Below are positions 14,556-22,945 of a stretch of DNA of 36,474 bases, one piece after another. The notes beneath the pieces are model-generated. The model did no database searches. It was given only the letters and a program-made list of their open reading frames with translations, and was not told the origin of the DNA. Made by a program: the position numbers and the translations under genes. The first letter of the stretch is position 1; each line of letters opens with the position of its first letter. Origin of the DNA: Candidatus Gastranaerophilales bacterium (GTDB taxonomy: Bacteria > Cyanobacteriota > Vampirovibrionia > Gastranaerophilales > Gastranaerophilaceae); the NCBI GenBank assembly GCA_944325705.1, contig CALVBB010000020.1, forward strand, positions 1-36,474, written 5' to 3'.

Positions 14556-15866
14556 TTATTTGGAAGCTTTCGGCGCAACGATTTCAGTCTTGTTGTTTGC
14601 CATCAAGAATTCTTTTACTTTGTCATTGATTGCCTGCTGCGAGAGAGATCCCAGAATTTCCGGATTTTTACTGATTTGTTTCATAATATCCTGTTGAGAT
14701 ACCCCGTAAGCAGTGCCCAGTTCCTGGAATTTTTTATCGAGGTCAGCCGGTGCAATCTTGATATTTTCTTCTTTTGCTATTTTGTCAATAACAAGAGAGT
14801 TTTTAATCCTTACCTTGGCATCCTCCTGAATATCTTTTATTAATTCTTCTTCATTGCGGGTTTTAGTAACCATTTCCCAGCTGATACCCTGCGCAGCAAG
14901 TCTGTTTTTGTAATCAGCAAGAAGAGAATCAGCTTCGCGGTCAATCATTGACTGAGGAATTTCTACTTCTGCAGCGTCGATTACTTTTTTGAAAACTTCG
15001 TTTTCTGCTTTGTTTTTGTTAGCATTTTCTCTTGCCGTGTCAAGATATTTTCTCACATCAGCTTTTAATTCCTCAACGTTATTGAATTTTCCGACTCTCT
15101 GAGCAAATTCATCGGTAATTTCAGGGATAATTCTTTCTTTAATTTCATTGATGTGAATTTTGAAAGTGGCTTTCTGACCTTTCAGGCTCTCATCGTGGTA
15201 ATCTTCCGGGAAAGTAACTTCAATTTCAAAATCGTCGTTAAGGCTTTTGCCGACAATTTGTTCTGCAAAACCCGGAATAAATGTAGAATGACCGAGGTCT
15301 AATCTGTAGCTTTTACCTTCTCCGCCTTTAATTTTTTCACCGTTTGTAAAACCTTCAAAGTTAATATTTACAATGTCAGTTGCGTTAGCCGGTCTGTCTA
15401 AAACCATTTTTTCTTCCGCATACTGGTTCTGGATGTTTTCGAGAGCTTTGTTGAATGATTCTTCGGTAACCGGAATATCTTCAACTTCAACGTTTAAGCC
15501 TTTATATTCACCGAGCTTAACTTCCGGTCTTGTTTCAACGTGTACCGATACTGTTAAATCTTTGCCAAGTTCAAAATCATAAGATGTAATATAAGGCTGT
15601 GTAATTACATCCAGGTTATTTTCAGTGATTGCTTCATTAATAACTTTCGGCATCAGGTTTTCGATAGCTTCCTGTTTAATTCTTTCCTTTCCGACCTGTG
15701 TTTCAATAACCTGTCTCGGTGCTTTACCTTTTCTAAAACCGTCAATATTTACATACTGGGAAATTCTTCTGACTGCAAGGTTATAAGCATTTGTAGCTTC
15801 AATAGCCGGAACTGTAATATTCAATTTTACAACATTTTCTTTTTCATTTTCAACTGTAACTTTCAT
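14556..15866 (-). CDS. tig: Trigger factor, ribosome-associated chaperone
   Basis: Trigger factor binds near the ribosome exit tunnel and delays misfolding of nascent chains. The 436-residue protein has the N-terminal ribosome-binding domain with the signature FRKGKAPRQVIE (about residues 44-55, the GFRxGxxP motif that docks on protein L23), the FKBP-type PPIase domain in the middle (DIVNINFEGFTNGEKIKGGE ...YRLDLG) and the long helical C-terminal chaperone arms. The start ATG is preceded by an AAGGAC ribosome binding site and a TATAAT box about 36 bp upstream. It leads the tig-clpP-clpX-polA block and is divergent from the DUF374 acyltransferase gene. Confidence 0.96.
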   Translation of the reverse strand: MKVTVENEKENVVKLNITVPAIEATNAYNLAVRRISQYVNIDGFRKGKAPRQVIETQVGKERIKQEAIENLMPKVINEAITENNLDVITQPYITSYDFELGKDLTVSVHVETRPEVKLGEYKGLNVEVEDIPVTEESFNKALENIQNQYAEEKMVLDRPANATDIVNINFEGFTNGEKIKGGEGKSYRLDLGHSTFIPGFAEQIVGKSLNDDFEIEVTFPEDYHDESLKGQKATFKIHINEIKERIIPEITDEFAQRVGKFNNVEELKADVRKYLDTARENANKNKAENEVFKKVIDAAEVEIPQSMIDREADSLLADYKNRLAAQGISWEMVTKTRNEEELIKDIQEDAKVRIKNSLVIDKIAKEENIKIAPADLDKKFQELGTAYGVSQQDIMKQISKNPEILGSLSQQAINDKVKEFLMANNKTEIVAPKASK

Positions 15867-15999
15867 AATTTGTCCTTTATTATTTACATGTATCTTTCCT
15901 GATTATACCTGAAAAAAATCATAGTGCAAGTACGTCAAATATATGAAATGTCTTTTACAAATTGAATTACATGCGTTTTTTCTATGGTACAATTTTTTT
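15867..15999. promoter_or_regulatory. Divergent promoter region between tig and the DUF374 acyltransferase gene
   Basis: Leftward, TATAAT (15907-15902, minus strand) precedes tig by about 36 bp, with AAGGAC as ribosome binding site. Rightward, TGG-TACAAT (-10 at 15988-15993) is followed by TTTTTT and the ATG at 16000, again the six-base leaderless spacing. The two promoters therefore use different start modes in the same intergenic region. Confidence 0.55.
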
Positions 16000-16680
16000 A
16001 TGGTTAGATTGATTAATGAAAAAAATATCTGGATTTTGCAGAAGGCTGTGCTCGGGTATATGAAGCTTCAAGAGCCTCATACTCATATTGTGGAAATTAA
16101 CCAGAAAAATTTGCGGCCGTGTATTTATGTAATGTGGCATTCTGATCAGTTTTGTGTATACGGACTTCAACATAAATCAAAGGTGAATATACTTATAAGC
16201 ACTTCTTTTGACGGGGAAATAGTAACCTATGCGGCTCAGGGTATGGGCTTTAGCACAGTAAGAGGTTCTTCCGGCAAGAAGGGCGCGGTTGAGTCTTCAA
16301 TGCAGATGCTTGAAAAGCTTAATGCCGGCGAAGACGTTGCAATTATGGTAGACGGGCCGGGCGGGCCTTATCATTCTGTTAAAAACGGCGCAATAAAGCT
16401 TGCCAGAATGTCAGGAAAGCCTATTGTGCCTGTTTGCTGGTACTCTGCTGACAGAACTTTTCATACACTTCCAACCTGGGATAAGATGACTTTTCCTGTT
16501 GGAAGTGTAAAGATTATAAATCTTTACGGCGAGCCTATTTATATTCCGAAAGACCTGCCGGATGAGAAACTTTCAGATATGAAAAAACTGATTAAAGATG
16601 CCCTTGAAAACTTGCAGAAAAGAGCACCTGAGGTTTATAAGGAGGCTTTAGAAAACAAATTATGGGACAAAAAGCAATAA
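16000..16680 (+). CDS. DUF374-family lysophospholipid acyltransferase-like protein
   Basis: This 226-residue protein belongs to the DUF374/LPLAT group of acyltransferases that act on lipid A or phospholipid precursors at the inner membrane. Visible are VMWHSDQFCVY (the catalytic H-type motif region in this family, with H-x5 rather than the classic HxxxxD), STSFDGEIVTYAAQGMGFST with RGSSGKKGAVES, and the conserved DGPGGPYHSVKNGAIKLA plus PIVPVCWYS strand; the DGPxGP-x-x-x-x-xG motif is diagnostic. The ATG at 16000 is chosen because an extended -10 box ends six bases before it; an upstream in-frame ATG at 15943 would extend into the promoter. It overlaps the nitrilase gene by 19 bp in one operon. 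Confidence 0.85.
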   Translation: MVRLINEKNIWILQKAVLGYMKLQEPHTHIVEINQKNLRPCIYVMWHSDQFCVYGLQHKSKVNILISTSFDGEIVTYAAQGMGFSTVRGSSGKKGAVESSMQMLEKLNAGEDVAIMVDGPGGPYHSVKNGAIKLARMSGKPIVPVCWYSADRTFHTLPTWDKMTFPVGSVKIINLYGEPIYIPKDLPDEKLSDMKKLIKDALENLQKRAPEVYKEALENKLWDKKQ

Positions 16681-17483
16681 AACTCTGTATTCTGCAGATG
16701 AATTCCAAAATAGGGGATATAAAGGCTAATCATAAAAAAGTTCAGGATATTGTAGAGCGTGAACTTCCGTCGGGTGCTGATTTTTTAGTTCTGCCGGAAG
16801 TCTGGACTGTCGGCTGGTCTTGTGAAGATTTCCCTGCAAGTGCTGAGCCGTTTGAAGATTCGCCAACGCTTGAGTTTTTGTCTAAACTTGCAAAAGCGTA
16901 TGATGTTAACATTCTGGGCGGAAGCTTTATTCAAAAAATGCCTGAAGGTAAAGCTTTAAACAGTTGTCCTGTCTTTGACAGGCACGGCAGGCTTGCTGCA
17001 ATTTATTCCAAAAATCATCTTTATTCATACTGCGGCTGCAGTGAGGGAAATTTTGTAAGAGTTGGTGATTGTCCGGTCTTGGTAACGCTTGAAGGGATTA
17101 AAATAGGGCTTACTATTTGTTATGATATAAGATTTCCTGAAATTTTCAGAGCATACAGGATTGCCGGAGCTGATTTGATTGTAAATATGGCTGCATGGGG
17201 CTCTAAAAAACCTGTTCCATGGGAAACCCTTACCCGTGCCCGGGCAATTGAAAATCAAATATATCTTGCTGCAGTCACTCAATCCGGCCCTATAAAAGAC
17301 GGAGAATGGAATATCGGTCATTCCAGAATTTTTGATTATATGGGAGAAACAATTGCCGAAATTAAAGATCAGCGCGAGGGTATATGTTCCTGTGACATAA
17401 ATTTTAACGAAATGTACAAATACCGGAACACTTGTACTATACTAAAAGACATCAGAGATAATTACGAGGTAACATCTGTATGA
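16662..17483 (+). CDS. Carbon-nitrogen hydrolase, nitrilase superfamily (omega-amidase-like)
   Basis: Nitrilase-superfamily amidases hydrolyse C-N bonds with a Glu-Lys-Cys triad. In this 273-residue protein these are E46 in FLVLPEVWTVG, K117 in YSKNHLYSY and C153 in LTICYDIRFPEIFRA, all in the expected contexts. The sequence most resembles the Nit2/omega-amidase and related branch (NMAAWG-type segment; RARAIENQIYLA; IGHSRIFDYMGE), which acts on alpha-ketoglutaramate or deaminated glutathione. The exact substrate is inferred only. It starts 19 bp inside the acyltransferase gene, and its TGA overlaps the ATG of dacB (ATGA at 17480-17483), so the three genes form one translationally coupled operon. 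Functional linkage with its envelope neighbours is not obvious. Confidence 0.88.
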   Translation: MGQKAIKLCILQMNSKIGDIKANHKKVQDIVERELPSGADFLVLPEVWTVGWSCEDFPASAEPFEDSPTLEFLSKLAKAYDVNILGGSFIQKMPEGKALNSCPVFDRHGRLAAIYSKNHLYSYCGCSEGNFVRVGDCPVLVTLEGIKIGLTICYDIRFPEIFRAYRIAGADLIVNMAAWGSKKPVPWETLTRARAIENQIYLAAVTQSGPIKDGEWNIGHSRIFDYMGETIAEIKDQREGICSCDINFNEMYKYRNTCTILKDIRDNYEVTSV

Positions 17484-18835
17484 AAAAAATTTTTAGCATG
17501 TTAGGGATTTTTGTGCTTCTGGCTTGTAATTCAATAGCATTTGCAGCGTCAAATTTTAATAAAGTTATTTCGGATTCCGGTATTCCAAAAGATAATGTTT
17601 CGGTTTCCATAAAAAATGTCCAAACAGGTGAAGCAGTCTACGAACTTAATGCGGAAAAACTCGTTCCGCCTGCCTCTACACTTAAACTGGTAACCCTTGC
17701 CGCATCAGTTGATACTTTGGGGCCTGCTTATAAATTTACGACAGTTATTTATAAATCGACAAACAACGATTTGTATATAAAACTCAGCGGTGATCCGTAT
17801 TTGTCGGCTAATGATTTAAAAACGCTTCTGGCAGCTGCAATGGAAAAGAAAGTTACAGCACCGAAGAATATTTATATAGACGCTTCTGTCCTGGATGATA
17901 AAGACTGGGGTGAAGGCTGGCAGTGGGATGATGATTTAAATATTCTAATGCCGCATTTCAGTGCGTATAATCTTGACGGTAATCTCCTCGGTGTTCTTGT
18001 TTCGCCTACAGTAAACGGTGCTCCGGCAGAAATCAGTACAAAAGTTTTTTATCCGGTAACTTTTATGAACCTTGCCGTTACCGGAAAAGAAAACAATATT
18101 ACATTTGAGCGTAATAACAGTATTGCCCCTGATATGATTACGGTAAAAGGCACTATTTCAAAAAGTGAAGGCTTTGCAATTCCTGTAAATAATCTGAAGC
18201 GGTATTTCCGCCTGAGACTCGAAGATGCTGTACGCGATGTTAAAATGGAATATTACGGGAATCTTATAGAAAAAAAACTTCCCACAAAAGACGTGTATGT
18301 TGTTGCAAGCGTCAGCCATCCTTTAGCTCTTGCAATGAAAGCTGTTCTTGTAAAAAGCAGCAATCTTGCCGCGGAAACAGTTTTTAAAACAGCAGGCGGA
18401 AAATACATAAACGGCACGGGTTCAATTCCGGCAGCTCTGGAGATGTTTGATGCTTACTGTAAAAAGATAGGTGTAAATCCTGAAAATATAAAAATTGTTG
18501 ACGGAAGCGGGGTTTCAAAAAATAATTTAATGAGTGCTGATTTTATGACAGATTTTCTTTCCGCACAGGCAAAACAGCCTTACTTTGCCTCAATGCAGAA
18601 GATTATGGCAACCTCCGGTGAAGGTACTTTAACAGACAGAATGCTTTATTTTAAAGAGAATCTCAGAGCCAAAACCGGAACATTATCGGATATAAGTGCT
18701 ATTGCAGGATATATTACCTCAAGAAACGGCACTCTTTACGCGTTTGATATAATGATAAATGATGCAAAATCACGCCCTATTGATAAAAAAGTTCTTGAGG
18801 AATATATTATCAGAGCCATCTATCTAAATGATTAG
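17480..18835 (+). CDS. dacB: D-alanyl-D-alanine carboxypeptidase/endopeptidase (PBP4, DacB family)
   Basis: This 451-residue protein is a periplasmic class C low-molecular-weight penicillin-binding protein. It has a signal peptide (MKKIFSMLGIFVLLACNSIA, cleaved after AFA). The three active-site motifs are present: SxxK as STLK (S66-K69, the acyl-enzyme serine), SxN as SSN (about 293) and KTG (about 398). The typical intervening region between SxxK and SxN carries an inserted domain. PBP4-type enzymes remove terminal D-Ala or cleave 4-3 cross-links, shaping peptidoglycan. An alternative lipoprotein reading of the signal (LLACN, a possible lipobox-like LxxC) is worth noting: L-L-A-C fits a lipobox at about residues 13-16. 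It is the last gene of the operon. Confidence 0.92.
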   Translation: MKKIFSMLGIFVLLACNSIAFAASNFNKVISDSGIPKDNVSVSIKNVQTGEAVYELNAEKLVPPASTLKLVTLAASVDTLGPAYKFTTVIYKSTNNDLYIKLSGDPYLSANDLKTLLAAAMEKKVTAPKNIYIDASVLDDKDWGEGWQWDDDLNILMPHFSAYNLDGNLLGVLVSPTVNGAPAEISTKVFYPVTFMNLAVTGKENNITFERNNSIAPDMITVKGTISKSEGFAIPVNNLKRYFRLRLEDAVRDVKMEYYGNLIEKKLPTKDVYVVASVSHPLALAMKAVLVKSSNLAAETVFKTAGGKYINGTGSIPAALEMFDAYCKKIGVNPENIKIVDGSGVSKNNLMSADFMTDFLSAQAKQPYFASMQKIMATSGEGTLTDRMLYFKENLRAKTGTLSDISAIAGYITSRNGTLYAFDIMINDAKSRPIDKKVLEEYIIRAIYLND

Positions 18836-18965
18836 CGCCGACACAGGGGGCGGGCTGGTGAGATTGGTTAAGAAGTACACTTAACAGGTGAAGTGTGAGG
18901 CTTGAGCAGGTGAATGGTTCAACAATGCTGTGCGCTGATAATAAAAAAAGTGAAGAGGAGGCGAT
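18836..18965 (+). other. Possible structured RNA or 3' UTR element after dacB
   Basis: This 130-bp stretch is noticeably richer in G than its surroundings and contains several mutually exclusive hairpins: GTTAAG/CTTAAC, ACACTT/AAGTGT, and a possible closing pair CACAG (about 18841-18845) with CTGTG (about 18928-18932). The 8-mer CAGGTGAA occurs twice. A terminator follows at 19010. I see no protein frame. It shares GGGGGCGGG, TAAGAAG and GCTGTG in the same order with the region after dnaE (31887-31948). I cannot match it to tmRNA, RNase P, 6S or SRP RNA. Confidence 0.3.
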
Positions 18966-19009
18966 TGGGCTTTCAGCACATCAGTTAAACTTTGTATGAA
19001 TAAAAAAAG

Positions 19010-19046
19010 AAAGAGTTGGGGGAAGTATCGAACCCAACTCTTTTTT
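19010..19046. terminator. Bidirectional Rho-independent terminator
   Basis: AAAGAGTTGGG (19010-19020) pairs perfectly with CCCAACTCTTT (19033-19043) around a 12-nt loop, with a T run to the right and an A run to the left. It can terminate both dacB transcripts and the minus-strand gene at 19051-19758, whose stop codon lies five bases away. Confidence 0.9.
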
Positions 19047-19050
19047 CTAC

Positions 19051-19758
19051 CTAGTTGTTTTGGGTTGACGGATTAAAGAATATAGTTACCAGAGTTGTTA
19101 GGGTTCCCAGAGCTACAGCGCCCGCTGCTGCAGATCGGGCTCTAGCTTTTGGTAGAAATTTTTTAATGGAGGTGTAGCTCTCCTTCAAGTTATCTTTGTT
19201 TATAAGCTCAAAAAGTTTGTTAGAGGTTTTTGTGTGTTTGGTTGCAAGAGCCTTTTGCATTTCTTTGTAAGCTGTCTTAACTTCGTAGCCTCTGTCAGGA
19301 AGTTTTCGCATTGCCTCAAACTTTGCACGGCGGATTTCTTTTAGGGCTTTTTTATATTCGTATGCAAGTCCTTTTATGTCAGCGCCGGTTTCGGAAGCTT
19401 CTCTGATAGCTTCTTTTTTTCTTGTTGCATTTGATAATAGTTCATCGTCAATTTTTACTGCAGAATATTTTTGCCTCCACTTTTTGGCAGCATGTTTGAT
19501 GCTGTTCTGGTCGGCAGCCCCGGATGTGTGAAATTCATCGGATGCTTGTTGAATATTTTTTAGTGCTGCGAGTTCTTTCTTCAACATCGTGTCTTTAACC
19601 TCTTTGGGAAAAAGCTTTTCAAACGTATCCGGCTGTTGTACGAGAAGTCTTTTTAAAGAATATTTCCGCGGAGCAAAAGCATAACCGCTGATAAGACCGA
19701 CACCAGCTCCTGCAGCCATTGCTTTCGCAGGGTTGATGTATAAGGATTTCTCACTCAT
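19051..19758 (-). CDS. Protein of unknown function with terminal hydrophobic segments and a helical centre, 235 aa
   Basis: I do not recognise the family. The N-terminus has a glycine-rich hydrophobic stretch (AMAAGAGVGLISGYAFA, about 13-29), and the C-terminus a second one (AAAGAVALGTLTTLVTIFF, about 210-228). Between them lies about 180 residues of highly charged, Lys/Glu/Ala-rich helix, likely coiled coil (KKELAALKNIQQASDEFHT; YEYKKALKEIRRAKFEAMRK). This layout suits a membrane-tethered or membrane-bridging helical protein. Translation is well supported: a strong AAGGAGGTG Shine-Dalgarno sequence lies 7-8 nt before the ATG, and a terminator follows the stop. It is a single-gene unit, convergent with dacB and divergent from the GT2 gene. 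Confidence 0.8.
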   Translation of the reverse strand: MSEKSLYINPAKAMAAGAGVGLISGYAFAPRKYSLKRLLVQQPDTFEKLFPKEVKDTMLKKELAALKNIQQASDEFHTSGAADQNSIKHAAKKWRQKYSAVKIDDELLSNATRKKEAIREASETGADIKGLAYEYKKALKEIRRAKFEAMRKLPDRGYEVKTAYKEMQKALATKHTKTSNKLFELINKDNLKESYTSIKKFLPKARARSAAAGAVALGTLTTLVTIFFNPSTQNN

Positions 19759-19904
19759 GATGACACCTCCTTATTCTATTTATCCTTTTTCTATAACTCC
19801 TAATAAACCTGTGCACATACTTTAACTCGTAAATATATTTTTTGTGGTTTTTTCTGAAATAAATTTACATCTTGTAACAATTAGCAGATGCGTTTTCTCT
19901 ATGT

Positions 19905-19926
19905 TATACTGTAGAGGGAGTCAGGA
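19905..19926 (+). promoter_or_regulatory. Extended -10 promoter and RBS that fix the start of the GT2 gene
   Basis: TGT-TATACT (-10 at 19905-19910) places transcription start near 19917, which rules out the in-frame GTG/ATG starts farther upstream (19844). Purine-rich AGGGAG and AGGAAAAG sequences precede the ATG at 19931, so this gene has a short leader with a ribosome binding site, in contrast to the leaderless starts. Confidence 0.5.
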
Positions 19927-19930
19927 AAAG

Positions 19931-20779
19931 ATGGATCCAAGGGTAACTATAATTACAACTACGCATAATATAATTGATAAAGAGCAGACGGATGATTTTA
20001 ATTTGATGGTAAATCTTCTTGATATGCAGACTTATCCTGAAATTGAACATATTATTATAGATAACGCATCAACTGACGGTACGGATATACTTTTGAAAGA
20101 TTACAAAAACAAAGGGTTCCTGAACTTTTTTTCAGAAAAAGATACCAGCAAATTTCACGGTTACAATAAAGGAATTATGCGGGCAAAGGGCAAATATATT
20201 GCTTTTATAAGTGTTGATGATTTTTTCCATGATATTACTGCTATACAGGATGTAGTTAATCTTATGGAAGCGAACAATGCTGATTTTTCATTTTCACCGG
20301 CTTACTGCAGGCATCCGGAAGGCTTTGTATTTCTGTTTCAGCCGGCTATGCACAATGCTTTTCAGGTAATGCCATGTGCGCGTCAGGCTATGTTTTTTAA
20401 AAAGTCTGTTCTTGAAAAGGAAAATTATTTTGATGAAAAATTTAAAATAATGTCTGATTTTGATTTAATTATCAGGCTAATGCTAAAAAAGTATAACGGT
20501 ATATTTTTCGACGGGAATTATACAACGTATAAGCTTGGTGAAAAAGCTTACAATGAGCCTGAAAGATCTGAATCTGAGTGTAAGTCTATTTTTTATAAGA
20601 ATTATAGAAGTCTGATAAAGCTTGATGATGACATGCTTGATTATATGGTGAAGGATTCTGATTTTCCGCGCGAATTATTAGAAAAACTCAGCACCTGTTT
20701 TCCGGAGGAGGACAAGGATTTGTTCTTTGAACGCTGCGAACAAATGCACCAGCTGCGCTTAGATGCGCAGAAAAAATAA
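19931..20779 (+). CDS. Family 2 glycosyltransferase
   Basis: This is a complete 282-residue GT-A fold glycosyltransferase. The N-terminal nucleotide-binding strand reads VTIITTTHNI, followed by IIIDNASTDGT (about 40-50, the conserved D-x-S-x-D-G-(T/S) motif), GYNKGIMRAKGKYIAFISVD with the DxD-like VDD (about 98-100, metal and sugar-nucleotide binding), and a later FDEKFKIMSDFDLIIRLM segment in the position of the catalytic ED motif (here SDFD). It probably adds a sugar to a surface glycan. The start at 19931 is set by promoter and RBS placement. It may be functionally linked to the Gfo/Idh/MocA oxidoreductase that follows, since such pairs occur in glycan gene clusters, but a separate promoter lies between them. 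Confidence 0.88.
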   Translation: MDPRVTIITTTHNIIDKEQTDDFNLMVNLLDMQTYPEIEHIIIDNASTDGTDILLKDYKNKGFLNFFSEKDTSKFHGYNKGIMRAKGKYIAFISVDDFFHDITAIQDVVNLMEANNADFSFSPAYCRHPEGFVFLFQPAMHNAFQVMPCARQAMFFKKSVLEKENYFDEKFKIMSDFDLIIRLMLKKYNGIFFDGNYTTYKLGEKAYNEPERSESECKSIFYKNYRSLIKLDDDMLDYMVKDSDFPRELLEKLSTCFPEEDKDLFFERCEQMHQLRLDAQKK

Positions 20780-20800
20780 TGTTAAAACTTTTTTAACTAT

Positions 20801-20828
20801 TTGCAAAATAGCATGTGTAACGTATGAT
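20801..20828 (+). promoter_or_regulatory. Promoter of the oxidoreductase-pgsA-like-trmL-nnrD operon
   Basis: TTGCAA (20801-20806) and TATGAT (20823-20828) are separated by 16 bp, in the 89-bp gap after the GT2 gene. A leader of about 34 nt follows, with AAGGGATT as the ribosome binding site before the ATG at 20869. The -35 sequence is identical to that of the tRNA-Gly(GCC) promoter. Confidence 0.6.
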
Positions 20829-20868
20829 ATTAATATATAAAAGTAAAAGGTTAAGGGATTAATATAAT

Positions 20869-21867
20869 ATGAAACAACAAAAGATTGCGGTAATCGGCTG
20901 CGGAGTATGGGGCAGAAATATAGTAAGAAATTTTTATAACCTCAATGTTCTTGATATTGTCTGTGATCTGGATGAGAGCAATCTCCAGAAAGTTAAAGAA
21001 CTTTATCCGGGTGTAAAAACGACAAAAGATTTTAATGAAATTATTAATAATCCGGAAATAACATCTGTTGCCGTCGTAACCCCGAGCCATACACATTACA
21101 AAGTTGTTAAGGCCATGCTTGAGGCCGGTAAAAACGTTTATGTGGAAAAACCTATATCAACTGTTGCTCAGGAGGCAAAGGATTTGACAGAACTCGCTCA
21201 TGAAAAAGGCTTGGTGTTGATGGTAGGGCATCTCTTGCTTTATCACCCTGCGGTTAACAGGTTAAAAATGCTTATTGAAGAAGGAGAACTCGGCGATATT
21301 GTTTACGCGCAGAGCGACAGGCTCAATGTGAATTTCTTTAAAAATGACCGCAGTGTTATGTGGGATTTAGCACCGCATGATGTTTCTATGATGAGTTATG
21401 TAACCGGAAAAGATCCGCTAAGGGTTATTGCTGCAGTAGGATGTTCGTCTGAACAGAACGATATTATGGATATTACACATATTACGATTGAATTTGAAGG
21501 CGGTATGGTCGGACAGATTTCGGACAGCTGGATTACTCCTAAAAAGCATGTTCAGCTTCTAGTGAGAGGAACAAAAGCAACTGCTATTTTAGATGATACA
21601 GTTCCTGAAAATAAACTTGTAATTTTTGATAATTTTGTAAAAGACAGTTCAAAAAATATCAGTCTTGATTATCTGGAAATTGAACCGCTGAAACTTGAAT
21701 GCCAGCACTTTATCAGCTGCTGTGAAACCGGCAAAAAAGCCCGTTCTGATGGAGATAACGGATTTATGGTAACAACAATTCTCGAGCAGGCTGAAAAGAT
21801 TATGCTTGGCGACAGAAGAAAAAATCTTGATGAAGTAAGCTTTGCACTCTCAAGAACAAAAAAGTAA
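20869..21867 (+). CDS. Gfo/Idh/MocA-family NAD(P)-dependent oxidoreductase
   Basis: The 332-residue protein has an N-terminal Rossmann fold with the dinucleotide motif IGCGVWGRNIVRNF (residues 9-22) and the conserved substrate-binding EKP in VYVEKPIS (about 92-98), followed by the C-terminal beta-sheet domain containing DLAPHDVSMM, where the catalytic His is usually found. Within the family it resembles UDP-N-acetyl-hexosamine/uronic acid 3-dehydrogenases (WbpB/WlbA-like) and related sugar-nucleotide enzymes. That specificity is inferred, not shown. It heads an operon: the CDP-alcohol transferase gene begins 6 nt after its stop. A role in making a modified sugar for the surface fits the adjacent GT2 gene. 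Confidence 0.88.
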   Translation: MKQQKIAVIGCGVWGRNIVRNFYNLNVLDIVCDLDESNLQKVKELYPGVKTTKDFNEIINNPEITSVAVVTPSHTHYKVVKAMLEAGKNVYVEKPISTVAQEAKDLTELAHEKGLVLMVGHLLLYHPAVNRLKMLIEEGELGDIVYAQSDRLNVNFFKNDRSVMWDLAPHDVSMMSYVTGKDPLRVIAAVGCSSEQNDIMDITHITIEFEGGMVGQISDSWITPKKHVQLLVRGTKATAILDDTVPENKLVIFDNFVKDSSKNISLDYLEIEPLKLECQHFISCCETGKKARSDGDNGFMVTTILEQAEKIMLGDRRKNLDEVSFALSRTKK

Positions 21868-21873
21868 GGAGTT

Positions 21874-22503
21874 ATGATGATTAGTATAAAAGATAATCTT
21901 GCAAATATAGTTTCAATTAGCAGAATTTTTGTAGCATTTGCTGCTGTATATCTGCTTTTTATTCCGTCTGATATAAATCTTTTATGGGCATTTATTTTAA
22001 CAGTTATTGCATTTTCTCTTGACGGTCTGGATGGTTATCTTGCGAGAAAGTTAAATCAGACATCTGAACTAGGTTCTGTTCTTGATATTATGGGTGATAG
22101 AATTGTTGAAGTTACATACTGGGTGGCTTTTGCAGTTTTGGGGTGGATTAGTATTGTATTCCCGCTTATATGTGTAACAAGGGCTTTTGTGACCGACGGA
22201 ATAAGAAGTGTTGCTCTCTCTCAGGGGTATACTGCATTTGGAGAGAAAACAATGCAAAAAACAGATTGGGGGCAGTTTATCTGTGCTTCAAAATTTATGA
22301 GAATAAGCTATGCCGTTGCAAAAGTAGGCGCTTTTATGCTTTTAATTCTAGCACATGTCGCAGGATGTCCTTTATTTGCCCTGGTTAACCTGCCGGTGCT
22401 GGCTCAGGTGTTTGCATTTATCGCAATTGTTTTTTGTGTTGTAAGGGCGCTGCCGGTTATTTTTGAAAGCGGCTATCTATTTAATAAGGCAGAAAATGAG
22501 TAG
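21874..22503 (+). CDS. CDP-alcohol phosphatidyltransferase (PgsA/PssA-type)
   Basis: This 209-residue inner-membrane enzyme carries the full catalytic signature DGxxARx8GxxxDxxxD at residues 53-75 (DGYLARKLNQTSELG, then VLDIMGD), which binds the metal and CDP-alcohol. About five or six hydrophobic segments follow the family topology. Such enzymes make phosphatidylglycerol phosphate, phosphatidylserine, phosphatidylinositol phosphate or similar lipids. The acceptor cannot be told from the motif, and the low similarity to canonical PgsA argues against naming a gene. It starts 6 nt after the oxidoreductase with a GGAG ribosome binding site, and its last codons overlap the start of trmL. Confidence 0.87.
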   Translation: MMISIKDNLANIVSISRIFVAFAAVYLLFIPSDINLLWAFILTVIAFSLDGLDGYLARKLNQTSELGSVLDIMGDRIVEVTYWVAFAVLGWISIVFPLICVTRAFVTDGIRSVALSQGYTAFGEKTMQKTDWGQFICASKFMRISYAVAKVGAFMLLILAHVAGCPLFALVNLPVLAQVFAFIAIVFCVVRALPVIFESGYLFNKAENE

Positions 22504-22945
22504 GCTTAATATTGTTCTTTATGAACCTGAAATTCCGCAGAATACAGGAAATATTGCAAGACTCTGTGCCTGTACAGGCGCTTCGTTGTATCTTGTAGGG
22601 AAGCTAGGTTTTTCACTCGCCAGCAAATACACAAAGCGTGCCGGATTAGACTACTGGGATAGTGTGGACTTGCATAAAGTTGATACAATGGAGGAATTGT
22701 TTGAGGCGAATAAAGATGCTACCTTTTATTATCTGACAACGAAAACAAAACGTGTTTATACTGATGTAAAATTTAAAGATGGAGATTTTATTGTATTCGG
22801 GCCGGAAACAAGAGGGCTTCCGGAGGTTTATGTAATGGATAAAAATGCGCTTACTATTCCTATGAAGGAAGGTCAGAGGAGCTTAAATCTTTCAAATTCG
22901 GTTGCAATTGTAGCTTATGAGGTGATACGACAAAATGGACTTTAA
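22496..22945 (+). CDS. trmL: tRNA (cytidine/uridine-34-2'-O)-methyltransferase TrmL
   Basis: TrmL is a SPOUT-class methyltransferase that methylates the wobble ribose in tRNA-Leu. From the ATG at 22496 the protein has 149 residues, matching the short family. It begins with the characteristic IVLYEPEIPQNTGNIARLCA, then has KLGFSLASKYTKRAGLDYWD, FIVFGPETRGLPE and RSLNLSNSVAIVAYEVIRQ, which form the trefoil-knot SAM site. An upstream in-frame ATG at 22463 lies within the preceding gene and would add an unlikely extension. It overlaps the CDP-alcohol transferase gene by 8 nt and nnrD by 11 nt, so translation is probably coupled. Confidence 0.93.
   Translation: MSRLNIVLYEPEIPQNTGNIARLCACTGASLYLVGKLGFSLASKYTKRAGLDYWDSVDLHKVDTMEELFEANKDATFYYLTTKTKRVYTDVKFKDGDFIVFGPETRGLPEVYVMDKNALTIPMKEGQRSLNLSNSVAIVAYEVIRQNGL

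Noticed and set aside
14397-14843. A plus-strand open frame of 148 codons across clpP/tig
   Set aside because: It is antisense to the conserved N-terminus of clpP and the C-terminus of tig, and its composition is that of a shadow frame.
18836-18965. Signal recognition particle RNA, 6S RNA or tmRNA after dacB
   Set aside because: The SRP GGAA tetraloop domain with its AGCAG symmetric loop is not present, and no tRNA-like ends or tag frame for tmRNA are visible.
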